From assembly GCA_958510825.1 (NCBI GenBank), contig OY294050.1, forward strand, positions 45,831,249 through 45,895,248: 64,000 nucleotides of DNA, read 5' to 3'. Positions within the stretch are counted from its first letter, which is position 1. Every line of letters begins with the position of its first letter. The stretch is from Brachypterus glaber. Taxonomy: Eukaryota > Arthropoda > Insecta > Coleoptera > Kateretidae. Below are positions 1 through 11,121 of this stretch, one piece after another. The position numbers and the translations under genes were made by a program. The notes under the pieces were generated by a model, which ran no database searches, was not told the origin of the DNA, and saw nothing but the letters and a program-made list of their open reading frames with translations.

Positions 1-572
1 TACGACCTCACACAGAAAAATTCACTTACCTCTACTAGGAGCGCAAATAACAATTTCAAGAAAAAAAAATTGAAAAAACAAACAAACAAAAAATTAAAAA
101 TTATTATTATTTTTACCTTTTTTGTTAAAAATATGTTTACAAGCGAATAAAAAATAGCGTATGATACACGGACGGTCTTACGCGGTTATAAATCTCGGCT
201 CACGTCTCTATTCACAATCTCCGCATTGGTCGAAAACATTATTTCTCGTCCTTGGATCATAATATACTATTTTTGAAATAACAATTGATTTTTATCGCAA
301 TACGAACTAAAAAAAAGACAAAAATAGAACAAAACACTTTTTAGAAAAGATCGGAAAGGAATGGAAATAAATAATAATAATATTATTAAAAATGTTTATT
401 GGTTAATCAATGCGCTTTTTGCCCTATTCTTTAAGAAAATAAAAAAAAAACATGATAAATTTTTCCAAAAACGTGCCTTTTTCTATAGCCTCGGAAAATG
501 TGTCTGTATTACCATTACCCAACATCTGTGTTATGTAATTTATAGATGCCCTTATTTAACAATATGTTTCAG
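1..572 (+). other. upstream/intronic sequence ending in a splice acceptor
   Basis: No gene recognised in the first 360 bases. From about 395 to 572 the sequence matches 4412-4578, including the block around gcctttttctatagcctcgg. It ends in a pyrimidine-poor acceptor (aatatgtttcag, AG at 571-572). Because the same block precedes both repeat-protein exons, it is best read as the 3' part of an intron duplicated together with its exon. Confidence 0.6.
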
Positions 573-3326
573 TGATTGAAGAATCAGATTGCGAAACAAG
601 AACCAATCAACAGTTCAACAAAGAAAAAAATAAAAGAAAATCTATAATTTTTGGACAAATAGCAACCGATGATGAAGACCCAGAAAGTGTTGACTCTAGT
701 CAAAAAAATGGCACCATACCCGAAATTACACTACAAGAAACTACTAAGGAAAATATTATAGATTCAGATTCCGAGTCTGCTATTCGAAACAGGAAAAGAA
801 ACAGTAGTAAAACTAAGAAAGCTGTGATTGATTCGGATTCAGAGTCAGACTCTAGCTCGGATGAAGTTAAAACTAAAAAAGTTGCAAACAATACTACAAA
901 AAAGAGCAATTCTCGACTATCTAAAATCACTTCAAAAATTACTAGCATAACAAATGTACAAACTTTAAATAAGTCTTCAGATAATTTTAAAACAAAAAGC
1001 TTTTCAAACAATTCTGCTCTGTTTAAAACCAAAAGAAATATCATACAGAATGTACAAAGTAAAAAAGTACAAAATATTCATGAGTCTATAACTATAATTA
1101 GTAAATGTGAGGATGGTTGTGAATCAAGAACCAATCAACAGATTAACAAAGAAAAAAATAAAAGAAAATCTATAATTGTTGGACGAATAGCAACCGATGA
1201 TGAAGACCGAGAAAGTGTTGACTCTAGTCAAAAAAATTGCACCATACCCAAAATTTTACAAGAAACTGCTAAGGGAAATATTACAGATTCAGATTCCGAT
1301 TCTGATATTGGAAACAGAAAAAGAAACAGTAGTAAAACTAAGAAAGCTATCATTGATTCGGAATCAGAGTCAGAAAATGTTTTAGACTCTAACTCGGATG
1401 AAGTTAAAACTAAAAAAGTTGCAAACAATACTACAAAAAAGAGCAATTCTCGACTATCTAAAAACACTTCAAAAATTACTAGCATATCAAATGTACAAAC
1501 TTTAAATAAGTCTTCAGATAATTTTAAAACAAAAAGCTTTTCAAACAATTCTACTCTGTTTAAAACCAAAAGAAATATCATGCAAAATGTACAAAGTAAA
1601 AAAGTACAAAATATTCATGAGTCTATAAATATAAGAATCAGTGAGGGCGAGTCTGGAGATGAGTCTGATGAAGGTGAAGATGGTTGTGAATCAAGAACCA
1701 ATCAAGAGTTCAACAAAGAAAAAAATAAAAGAAAATCTATAATTTTTGGACAAATAGCAACCGATGATGAAGACCCAGAAAGTGTTGACTCAAGTCAAAA
1801 AAATGGCACCATACCCAAAATTTTACCACAAGAAACTGCTAAGGAAAATATTATAGATTCAGATTCCGAGTCTGCTATTCGAAACAGGAAAAGAAACAGT
1901 AGTAAAACTAAGAAAGCTGTGATTGATTCGGATTCAGAGTCAGACTCTAGCTCGGATAAAGTTAAAACTAAAAAAGTTGCAAACAATACTACAAAAAAGA
2001 GCAATTCTCGACTATCTAAAAACACTTCAAAAATTACTAGCATAACAAATGTACAAACTTTAAATAAGTCTTCAGATAATTTTAAAAGAAAAAGCATTTC
2101 AAACAATTCTGCTCTGTTTAAAACCAAAAGAAATATCATACAGAATGTACAAAGTAAAAAAGTACAAAATATTCATGAGTCTATAAATATAAGAATCAGT
2201 GAGGGCGAGTCTGGAGATGAGTCTGATGAAGGTGAAGATGGGTGTGAATCAATAACCAATCAACAGTTCAACAAAGAAAAAAATAAAAGAAAATCTATAA
2301 TTTTTGGACAAATAGCAACCGATGATGAAGACCCAGAAAGTGTTGACTCAAGTCAAAAAAATGGCACCATACCCAAAATTTCACCACAAGAAACTGCTAA
2401 GAAAAATATTACAGATTCAGATTCCGATTCTGATATTGGAAACAGAAAAAGAAACAGTAGTAAAACTAAGAAAGCTGTGATTGATCCGGATTCAGAGTCA
2501 GACTCTAGCTCGGATGAAGTTAAAATTAAAAAAGTTGCAAACAATACTACAAAAAAGAGCAATTCTCGACTATCTAAAAACACTTCAAAAATTACTAGCA
2601 TATCAAATGTACAAACTTTAAATAAGTCTTCAGATAATTTTAAAACAAAAAGCTTTTCAAACAATTCTACTCTGTTTAAAACCAAAAGAAATAGCATGCA
2701 AAATGTACAAAGTAAAAAAGTACAAAATATTCATGAGTCTATAACTATAATTAGTGACGACGAATCTGGAGATGAGTCTGATGAAGGTGAGGATGGTTGT
2801 GAATCAAGAACCAATCAAGAGTTCAACAAAGAAAAAAATAAAAGAAAATCTATATTTTTTGGACAAATAGCAACCGATGATGAAGACCCAGAAAGTGTTG
2901 ACTCAAGTCAAAAAAATGGCACCATACCCAAAATTTTACCACAAGAAACTGCTAAGGAAAATATTACAGATTCAGATTCCGATTCTGATATTGGAAACAG
3001 GAAAAGAAACAGTAGTAAAACTAAGAAAGCTGTGATTGATTCGGATTCCGAGTCAGACTCTAGCTCGGATGAAGTTAAAATTAAAAAAGTTGCAAACAAT
3101 AATACAAAAAAGAGCAATTCTAGACTATCTAAAAACACTTCAGAAATAACTAGCTTGTCAAATGTACAAACTTTAAATAAGTCTTCAGATAATTCTAAAA
3201 CAAAAAGTATTTCAAACAATTCACAAAGTACAAAAGTACAAAGTATTGATGAGTCTGTTATTATATTAATTAGTGACGACGAGTCCGGAAATGAGTCTGA
3301 TAAAGGTGAAGATCAGTCTGATAAAG
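573..3326 (+). CDS. internal exon of a repetitive Ser/Asp/Lys-rich nuclear-type protein, five tandem units
   Basis: The frame is open for 918 codons. It is bounded by an acceptor (ttcag, AG at 571-572) and a donor (AAAG|GTGAGT, GT at 3327-3328). Exon start and end are both phase 1 and the length is a multiple of three, so it can be skipped or duplicated without a frameshift. I read no initiator: the GTG at 572 overlaps the acceptor. The protein is five near-copies of a 176-189 residue unit containing acidic stretches (ATDDEDPESVDSS, DSDSES), basic runs fitting nuclear signals (NRKRNSSKTKK, KTKRN) and a hydrophobic-acidic tail (ITIISDDESGDESDE). That tail resembles a SUMO-interacting motif, and the Ser-Asp/Glu clusters resemble CK2 sites. 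Both readings are inference. No enzymatic domain, signal peptide or membrane segment is seen. I do not recognise the family. Other exons lie outside the window or are unseen. Confidence 0.7.
590..3326 (+). repeat. tandem coding repeat, about 558-bp unit, five copies
   Basis: Unit starts, marked by the codon for Cys in CES/CET-RTNQ, are at 590, 1118, 1685, 2243 and 2798. Unit lengths are 528, 567, 558 and 555 bp, and the last copy is shortened. Units 1 and 3 share SESAIRNRKRN and NNSALFKTKRNIIQ. Units 2 and 4 share SDSDIGNRKRN and NNSTLFKTKRN. Unit 5 has the SDSDIGNRKRN variant. The alternation suggests a dimer was duplicated. All indels keep the frame, which argues for selection on the protein. 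Confidence 0.9.
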
Positions 3327-4578
3327 GTGAGTAAAAATATTAAAGGTTTAGATAAAATTTTGCGAGAAATAAAAAAAATTAAAAACAAATTGAAAATTAT
3401 AGTTTTTTTATTTTTTTGAAGTTCAACCCCCCTTAACTTTTATGTTTTTGGGAGGATTACTTTCAAAATTGATCCTTATAATAAAAGTAATTTTTCCTGA
3501 AAAAGTTATGTTAATCGGAATTTTCTTCTTAATCAGACAGACGGACGGACAGACGGACGGACATTTTCAAAGTTTCTAATTTTTTCATAAAACACATTTC
3601 GACTTCTAAATTCCGAAACATGGTATCTGAAAAATGATCACTTGACAGGTATAAAAAATTATCCTTTTTTAACCGACTTCCAAAAAAGGAGGTTATCAAT
3701 TCGACGTGTTACTTTGTTTTTTTTACGTTTGTTCCCGCATAACTTTGGGACGGATGAACGAAATTTGATGAAACTTCTTGCAACTTAAAGATGATATTCA
3801 TGAGGTGGTCCCGTTTTAATTTGACGCTCGGATAATGCCGGGTAAGCCGGATAATTAAGATAAATCTAATAATTTTAACGCAATTTCACTTAAAAACGGC
3901 TTAATTTGGTTCTACTACCAACCAAATTTTTAGATACATATCGGATAACTCGGATAAGCCTGATAAATTGATTAAGGGGTCACTCAAATATTGCGGCACA
4001 CTGAAAATCTTTTAAATTCCGCTAAACTTGATTTTTTGGATCTGTAATATTAAAATACCAAGAGAAAATAATAAATTTTGTTTAAAATAAGGTTGGTTGG
4101 ACTCTTGTTTTGAAATAAAAATATTACTTTTATTTTTTAGAAATTTATAATGATAATGACGTTAGTGCGTTGTGACGTCAGCAGCTTGCCGAGATGGAAG
4201 GCCAATTATAATTTAGCTTAGATGACCTTACAAATCTGCAAGTTCTGTGTCTCTGGCAAGTTACCATTTTTCAGATACGATGTTTTGAAATTTACGTCGA
4301 TTTGTATTCAAGAATTTTTTGTCTAGGACTTTGTTTGGCGATTTTGGGAAATTCGAAACTACCGTATAATATTATTCTAGCGCAGGCGCTGTGAATAATA
4401 TAATAATAATTTTTATTGGTTAATCTGTCCTATTTTTTTATAAAATAAAAAAAAAACATGATAAATTTTTCCAGAAACGTGCCTTTTTCTATAGCCTCGG
4501 GAAATGTGTCTGTATTACCATTGGCCAACATTTGTGTTATGTAATTTATAGATGACCTTATTTATCAATATATTTTAG
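3327..4578 (+). other. intron between the two repeat-protein exons, with dispersed repeats
   Basis: Starts with the donor GTGAGT and ends with tattttag at 4571-4578. A block at about 3400-3550 (aaccccc...taactttt, ccttataataaaagtaattt, ending in cagacggacggac) is also present at 46250-46400. At about 3670 begins aaccgacttccaaaaaagga, a motif I recall from many arthropod dispersed repeats. The last 170 bp duplicates 395-572. No coding sequence recognised. Confidence 0.6.
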
Positions 4579-5154
4579 TGATTGAAGAATCAGATTGTGA
4601 ATCAGGAACCAATCAACAGTTCAACAAAGAAAAAAATAAAAGAAAATCTATATTTTTTGGACAAATAGCAACCGATGAGGGAGACCCAGAAAGTTTTGAT
4701 TCTAGTCAAAAAAATGGCACCAATGACACCAAAATTTCGCGACAAGTAAATACTAAAAAAAATATTATAGATTCAGATTTCGATTCTGATATTGAAAAAA
4801 GAAAAAGAAACAGTAGTAAAACTAAGAAAGCTTTGATTGATTCGGATTCAGAGTCAGAAAATGTTTTAGACTCTAGCTCGTATGAAGTTAAAACTAAAAA
4901 AGTTGCAAACAATACTACAAAAAAAAGCAATTCTAGACTATCTAAAAACATTTCAAAAATAATTAGCTTATCAAATGTACAAACTTTAAATGAGTCCTTG
5001 GATAATTCTAAAACAACAAGTATTTCAAACAATTCTACTCTGATTAAAACAACAAGAAAAGACAAGCGAATTGAAAAATGTAGAAAATTACAAAATATTT
5101 TAGAGTCTATGATTATAGAAATCAGTGACGACGAGTCCGGATGGCATAATGATG
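4579..5154 (+). CDS. single-unit exon paralogous to the five-unit exon
   Basis: It runs from the acceptor (atattttag, AG at 4577-4578) to the donor (GATG|GTGAGT, GT at 5155-5156), 192 codons, again phase 1 at both ends. It matches one unit of exon 573-3326 from IEESDCES through NRKRNSSKTKK-like and DSDSESENVLDSSS to a terminal MIIEISDDESG. That tail is the cleanest SUMO-interacting-motif-like segment of the locus (hydrophobic IIEI followed by SDDE). It is more diverged than the tandem units are from each other, so the expansion at 573-3326 is probably the younger event. The two exons may be spliced in series, alternatively, or belong to tandem gene copies. No first or last exon of the gene is identified. 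Confidence 0.65.
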
Positions 5155-5261
5155 GTGAGTAGTAGCAGTAGTAAAAGGTATGTAGGCTCCAACGCATGAC
5201 AAGTAGGCCCAATGGCCCTTTTTGTCTGCCTCAAGAAAAACTACCCAACCTGCTGCCTATT
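5155..5261. other. downstream intron start
   Basis: Follows the donor GTGAGT. A short tagtagcagtagta run is present. No coding sequence seen. Confidence 0.4.
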
Positions 5262-5520
5262 TTCCCTCTTCCTGAATCTGCCAGACCTTCGGATAAAGTT
5301 CACGATATCTGACCAGGCTAGGAGGCTCAACTCTTCCGTCGCTAGTGTTAACACTCCGAAGATGTCTTGTCTAAGCCTTACTATAGAGCCTCTCACTCTC
5401 CTATGAAGTGGTAGGACGTTTCATCTTGAGGAGCCCTGTTAGAAAGCTTATGGTTATTTGACCCCTTCCTAGTAACCAAAATGACCTAGCTTTGCTTGGA
5501 CTGGTCAAGAATTCCTTGGC
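5262..5520 (-). pseudogene. decayed C-terminal fragment of a LINE ORF2 (after the RNase H domain)
   Basis: On the minus strand, frames read SPSKARSFWLLGRGQITISF, then DETSYHFIGE-stop-EAL, then RLRQDIFGVLTLATEEL and SDIVNFIRRSGRF. This is the order at the end of many I/R1/LOA-type ORF2 proteins: an LTG..L segment, a zinc-knuckle-like ET.YH...C..L, then a final helix. The intact LINE at 54.6-58.2 kb has the same order (SQLRTITGIITGH, EEPYHLICECPSL). The Cys codon has become a stop and at least one frameshift separates the pieces. The segment is GC-richer than its surroundings. Confidence 0.6.
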
Positions 5521-5929
5521 CTGCCTGCAACAGCTGAGCGCAGTCAAGTGTTCTTTCTTTTAGCTGGTTTTCCATTCAAACGCACTATGGAACGAGCCTA
5601 TGCATTAGGTCGGACATCGGACAAAAGCCAAAAATGCTAGATTAAATATACAAACTCGGTTTTCTTATACCTTAACATGTTCTACATGCGATGTAAGCCT
5701 TTTTTTTTAATTTTAATTTAACTTCAGCCATATTAAAGCTACTTTTAATGGAGACGTTTTAATAGTGCTGAATATTAAAAGTGTTTTTTGACCCTGATCT
5801 TGAATTAAGTTTTGCTTTTGTGATAAGGACCAGTATGACCCACCTTAATAGTGGGTCATATAAAAAAATAATACTTTCGCTTTCTGTTCTGGTTTTCTAG
5901 CAAAATGTTTAAAAAAGGTTTATACTTTT
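5521..5929. other. no gene recognised
   Basis: The first 100 bases may still belong to the LINE fragment. The remainder is AT-rich without recognisable coding or repeat structure. Confidence 0.3.
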
Positions 5930-7042
5930 ACCCTGATAGCACAAAAGCCTTCTAAGAAGATTCTTAAAATAAATAGCCGGAAGGACAGCATGTTTCTTAG
6001 AAGCATATATATTTTGCTCAGGATATTCTAAGAACGATTAAAGAAATGCAAAGGATACCCTTTTAATCGTGCTGGTAGTTCCTAAGAAGCTTCTTATAAG
6101 CCTCTGTATTAAATAAGAACGTTTTAAGAAGCATGTTAAGAATGTTCTTAGAAATAGGTACATGTACTTTTAAGAATATTCTTAGCATGCTTCTTAAAAT
6201 ATTCTTATTTGATGCATTTAAGTAATAATATTGAATATTGCGCATGCGAAAACAAAGTTTCAGATTTCTACATTAATGTAGTTTATCTCTTTCTTTCAAA
6301 TATATTTTATGATACTCGATCCTTTTCATGGAGTGATATCATAAATTTGGACATGTCGAAAATTTTTAAGTCTTTGTGATAACCCTAATAATTAAAGTAT
6401 TTAAAAATCCTTAGATATAGCATCCATCTGGTAAGATTCATATGCGATATGCAGTTTTACTGTGAAAGCAAACTTTCTACCAGACATAAAATTCATGCGC
6501 CATACAAAAATCCAATGTTTAGAAAAAGAAATAGCAAATAATTATCATTTCAAAATATAATAATTTTAATTTTTTGTCTAAAACTATATAAAAATCACTT
6601 TATGTCTAAAAATATATCCATTTCTACTACTTAAGGGTAAAACTTGTATTATTAACAGTAATTTAAAGAATATTTGTATTTCTAACCTAATAAAATTAAA
6701 ATAATATAGACGCCATATTATTATTCTAAAAACATTCCCATTAGAATATTTTAAGAATATGTATTTGGGAATATTCTTAGCAAAATACTCCAATCATGCT
6801 TAGCATGTGCACTATAGCATTATTCTCAAAATATTCCCATTAGAATATTTTAAGAATATGTTTTGGGAATATCCTTAGCAAAATACTCTAATCGTGCTAA
6901 GAATGTTTAGAGTAGAAGCACTTATGCTACTACAGCAGTGCACCTTTTAAGAACATACTTAGCATGTTTACAGCATTATGCTAAGAACCTTTTCAAGGGA
7001 ACGATTAAAAAACCTTCTTAGGATGAAGTGTGTTATCAGGGT
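5930..7042. mobile_element. non-autonomous DNA transposon with ACCCTGATAGCACA termini
   Basis: The left end ACCCTGATAGCACA is matched by the right end TGTGTTATCAGGGT as an imperfect inverted repeat. Near the ends, gccttctaagaag and ccttcttaggatgaag extend the similarity. The 1.1 kb interior is AT-rich and rich in TTCTTA/TAAGAA words. It holds a direct repeat of about 80 bp, roughly 6720-6803 and 6818-6898 (period about 99), around attagaatattttaagaata. No transposase is seen. Confidence 0.6.
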
Positions 7043-7047
7043 AATTA

Positions 7048-7068
7048 CACTACTACTACTACTACTAC
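7048..7068. repeat. (ACT)n microsatellite
   Basis: Seven consecutive ACT-type triplets lie directly right of the preceding element. Confidence 0.85.
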
Positions 7069-7429
7069 TTTAAAACTGCATTTAGTTTTTTTGCAATCTC
7101 TCGCAATATCTTGTTTTATTTAAATTTTTATACCTAAAATCAAGAGAAAATTGATTATTTTTTAATATTTTCTCTCTAAAATTCCACATATTTAAATGCA
7201 GCTTTTATTTTCAATATAATATGAAAGCCTAAATCCCGGTAAGGCGATGGGGGAGATAGGTGCTCCTTTCCCCCACCCCCAAATAGAACTTAACATTGTT
7301 ATAGTTAAAAAAATTAATATTACAATAACGCTGACCTTATTTTCCCCCACAAGATGTGAGTGGTCATACAAAAAAAAACAAAATATTAGAGATTAAATAA
7401 TTGATTTGAGGAGATCCAAAGTAGTAAGA

Positions 7430-7570
7430 CCTAAGCTAATTTTAGATTTTAAGCTTTCACGGCCATTAAGATATAAAGAACTTTCACTTTCGGGTTTAGA
7501 CCGTGTTAATGGATTTTCACTTTCCGACGTTTCGTCTCTTAATACTAGAGACATCTTCAGGGATTAATCT
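7430..7570 (-). mobile_element. Penelope-like element end with hammerhead-like motif (candidate)
   Basis: On the minus strand, CTGAAGA is followed by GTCTC, a loop, GAGAC and then GAAACGTC (about 7525-7560). The CUGANGA...GAAAC arrangement with a pairing stem between is the core pattern of hammerhead ribozymes, which are known in terminal repeats of Penelope-like retroelements. Downstream on the minus strand, the two related words GGAAAGTGAAAATCC and CCGAAAGTGAAAGTTC follow. The base immediately after CUGANGA is U rather than the usual G, so catalytic activity is doubtful. Confidence 0.4.
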
Positions 7571-8295
7571 GAAACTGATTAGCTATTTAAAAAAAAATCG
7601 CTCGTTTCCAATGTTATTATTTGTAGTTCGTCTTATATAATTTTCTTTCTGTGTTATTTAAAATATTCTTGTTTTATGCGAATAGTTTATAGTCAATATA
7701 AAAATCCATTGTTTTGAAAATGATTTTTTTAATATTTTTTTTTAAAAAATATGCCTATATATTTTTGAGTTTATGAAATATTTTCTTCTGAGAAAGCAAA
7801 GAGTAACTTTCATGACTTTTAACACTTATAACAAAGTTTTTTTTGTGTTTGTTTCTTAAAAAGATATTTTATAAACATAAATATTTTAATTTATTAAAAA
7901 ATAGATTTTTTATAATATATTTTTTTAAATTTTTTCCTATATTTATTTAAAAAGCCTGTATTTTCCTAGCTTTTCTCTGGAGACAATATTAAAACCATCT
8001 AACATTTATTATAGCTATATATTTTTTAAGATAGGTGTTCTAGCTTTAGGTCTTATTTTTATTTTTATTTTTTTAAATGAAATTTTTTTTTGAACACGGG
8101 TAGATTAATACAAGAAAAAAAGGAATATTTTTTTTTCTAAAAATTTATATGTATTTGCAATTGGTAGGTAATTTAGCAGTTGTAATATTTTAGAAAATTC
8201 TTCTTTCTATTTTATAAAATAATAACTTAATATTTTCCAAAGGTATTACACCTAACACGACAAAATGCATTTTTTCTCATTATACAATGTTAATG
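7571..8295. other. AT-rich sequence without recognised features
   Basis: Long A and T homopolymers. No open frame, repeat end or motif that I can support. Confidence 0.4.
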
Positions 8296-8746
8296 AACTC
8301 AGGCGCGTAGATATGGGGGTATTTAAAAATATTTACTCCTTCACCCCCATGGGGTTGGAGTTAGTTTTTTTTATTATTAGATTCACTTTCAGCAACCTTA
8401 AAAACTCCTATATAGCAATTTTCAATTGTTTGTGAAAAAATGTATTTTCCCCCCTTGCTGCACAGCAATGTTTACCAAAAACAATCCCGAGCGAGAAATT
8501 TTGGTAACATACCTGTTTGCCGAATTTTAAGTCTCTAGCTTAAAGCACTCTTAAGTTATCGTGCCAACAAGATTTCCCGGACAGAACTGCCGATCGACCG
8601 ACCAACAATTTTTTTGCTCGAAATTGATTTATATCGACATAAAACGTCGTAATACGCAAAAATACAAAAAAAATTGAACATTTTTGCACGAATACAATGC
8701 TTTCTCAAAATTTTGTAAATTTTTAAAGTGGGAAAGCAAAAAGGCT
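8296..8746 (+). mobile_element. FB-family arm, fragment
   Basis: Contains cacccccatggggttgg, then attcactttcagcaacctta, ctatatagcaatttt, accaaaaacaatcccgagcg, gatttcccggacag, a CGAC/CGAT tetranucleotide run and, at the right, gtgggaaagcaaa. This is the centre-proximal half of the arm shared with 35280-35830, 51394-51798 and 52510-53221. The terminal part with CACTGCCCAGTAAAA is missing. Confidence 0.8.
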
Positions 8747-8837
8747 CATTCTTTTTGCTACACTGAAAAAACTGTCTAAAATGGTGAAAATCTCATATTA
8801 TTAATCTGGAATTTCAGTGTAGCAAAAAAATGAGCCC
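8742..8837. mobile_element. short hairpin element (MITE)
   Basis: ggctcattctttttgctaca is matched in inverted orientation by tgtagcaaaaaaatgagcc, about 25-bp arms around a 45-bp loop. It abuts the centre end of an FB arm. Confidence 0.55.
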
Positions 8838-9204
8838 ATGAAGTGCCTTTTTTATGCCAGATTCCGGTTCAGCATCCCAAAATACATAAGATTAGGTGGG
8901 TCTCAACCCCAGCACAGACAACTTTTTTTTGTGTTCCGGTGATATTGATACATACAACCTATAAGTAGGATTGTGAGGCAAAGTAGTGCTTTTCAAATCA
9001 CTGCGACCAATGAGATATATTCTGCCTTCCTTAGTTAAAACGTCCTAATATTTTTGTCATTTTCGGCTTATCTTCATATACCGGTTGTTCTATGCCATAT
9101 TTATCTATTCTGGAGGGTTTCTACCAGTCAGGGAAACCAGGGAAGCCAGGGAAAGGTCAGGGAAATTGAAATTTACACCTGAAAGTCAGGGAATTTAGCA
9201 ATAT
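8838..9204. other. no gene; CAGGGAA-rich segment
   Basis: Around 9128-9195 several GTCAGGGAAA/CCAGGGAA words occur in loose tandem. Nothing else recognised. Confidence 0.4.
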
Positions 9205-9650
9205 ATTCGAGGACGAAAAATTAAATACTAAAATGTTGAAAAACTAAATTTTAATGATGCAGGGCGAATGTACATTAAAAACTAAGAAAAAAACCTCATA
9301 TACAGGTACTCCTAATGGAGCTATCGTCTCCTAAATATGCACCATTTTTAAAGGGCTATAGTAGCGTTAAAAGCGTTTTTTCGACCTACATGTATGAAAA
9401 CTTTTTTTCTTAGTTTTTGATGTAGAATAACATTGCATCATTAAAATTTTGGTTTTCGACATTTTAGTATTTAATTTTTCGTCCTCGAACCGTAAAATTT
9501 CACCTTCAAATGAACTTTTCTCGAAAACGGTTAATCCTACAGTATTACAAAAAGAGTACCTTTTTTATGTATTTTGACCTAAGGAATCATATTTCAAAAA
9601 TAAAATTGCAAAAAAGTTACACAGAAAAAAGTTTGGGACAAAAAACTGTT
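9205..9650. repeat. inverted-repeat dispersed element
   Basis: Arm 9205-9300 (cgaggacgaaaaattaaata, aaattttaatgatgca) is inverted at about 9398-9488 (tgcatcattaaaatttt, tatttaatttttcgtcctcg). The flank 9488-9640 (aaaacggttaatcctacagt, gagtaccttttttatgtatt) recurs at 41045-41245, and a weaker copy lies near 24225-24290. No coding capacity. Confidence 0.6.
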
Positions 9651-10105
9651 AAGGCCCCCCCGTTTCGCACACCCCTGGTTTAAATAAGTACGTGAAAATG
9701 ACATACATAGATGGGCCTTATTAGGATTAATTCACGTGCAAAACCTCGTTAACATATATCAAAGGGTTTCTGAGTTATTAAATAAAAACCGATTTTTTTA
9801 GCCGATTTCAAAGGGGTGTAGCTCCCTTATGACGCATTTTTAGACATATGTTTATAGGAACTTTTTGTCATATTTTATCATGTAGAATCACCTACGCTAT
9901 TTCAAATACACCCTGTATGTAAATATCTAGAAAACAGATAAAATTCTTATAAAAGATTAATAAATACAGCCAGACCATCATACAGTGGCCGCCAATTGCT
10001 TGCTGTCAAAAATTTAAACGTCGTTTTTTATTAATTTTGTATGTTTTGATATAGACTTTTTAAATTAGGTTATATTTATTTTAACTTTTTTTAAATAACT
10101 AAAAG

Positions 10106-10147
10106 TTACAAAAATAAATTATTATAATAATTTATTTTTGTAACTTG
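10106..10147. repeat. near-perfect palindrome
   Basis: agttacaaaaataaattat is followed almost directly by its reverse complement. It lies just 3' (minus sense) of a transposase relic and may be part of that element's end. Confidence 0.5.
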
Positions 10148-10206
10148 TAACTTTTTTGTAATTTAATATTAAACGTAAACACATTTTTTTTAACAGAAAA
10201 CAATTA

Positions 10207-10475
10207 GTAATTTGTGATAGATCCTCCGGTTTCCAAAATAGAATTTAGGTGTCTACCATCGTATGTTGATTTAAAGGTTTTTTCATCCCTAAAAACCACA
10301 TTGTTCCAGTAATTACCGTTAAGTATTGGATGGCAAAACCTACTTTTTCTTCCTTATGGCAATTCAACAAAAAAGGTTTTTGTGCGGCAAACTTCCAAGT
10401 TCAGTCTCAGCAATTCTTCTATTTGCTGTTCTATATTGTTCTTTCAAAACTAATAATTTTCTTTGAAAACGGGAT
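10207..10475 (-). pseudogene. Tc1/mariner-like transposase fragment
   Basis: The minus strand reads RKKKVGFAIQYLTVITG in one frame, then NNVVFRDEKTFKSTYDGRHL in another. The second block is the first catalytic region of Tc1-like DDE transposases (pattern WNNVVFSDE.TF....DGR..., where the Asp is the first catalytic residue). The upstream part (YRTANRRIAE) could be helix-turn-helix remnant. Frameshifts and stops show it is dead, and the later catalytic residues are absent. Confidence 0.6.
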
Positions 10476-10566
10476 CAGATTAGATCCCGAAACATTAGAA
10501 GTTAACTTTTATTCAGTTTTTCGTTCTTTTTTAATTATTTTAACGATTTATCAAGAATTTTATTGA

Positions 10567-11121
10567 AAATTCTCTATTTAGGCAAAATTTTTAAACTTTG
10601 GTAAGGTATTGACTAATAATATTTTTTAGGTAAAGAAGATATAGCAGATAAGTATTATTTTAAACGCAATACCTTACCAGCGCATTTAGAAATAGGTGCG
10701 CCTGATAAGAACATTTTAATTTTATTTTCTGTTTTAGATTTTTTTCGATATAAATAGTCATTGAAGCGAAATGGCTCAAATTAATAACACTGTAAATATA
10801 TATATACGCCTCAAATAAATTATAGATTCTATTGACAGTTGATATCTCTTGCTATGTCTACAGGTACTCTATATATTATGACAGCTCTGTCATTAGACAG
10901 AACAAACAATAAATTTGATTTAAACGTCATGATTATCATCGGCGTCACAGTTTGATTTATATATAAATTATTTTACACTTTTTCCCTTCCTAAAGAACCA
11001 AAAAAAAATAGTTTGGAATACTGAACTGAAACTTCTAAATTATAGGTATATTAAGAAAAAGCAAAAACTTGGAATGTAGGTAATATTTTATTTTGTAAAT
11101 ATTATTTTAATTAAAATATAT
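10567..11121. other. no gene recognised
   Basis: AT-rich. A small open frame just upstream on the plus strand (10330-10566) is the opposite-strand shadow of the transposase relic. Confidence 0.35.

Noticed and set aside
700..3219. Five long minus-strand open frames (FLLVLNRAELF-like) opposite the repeat exon
   Set aside because: They recur once per unit as the antisense of the same codons. The plus-strand frame has splice sites and in-frame indels, so these are shadows.
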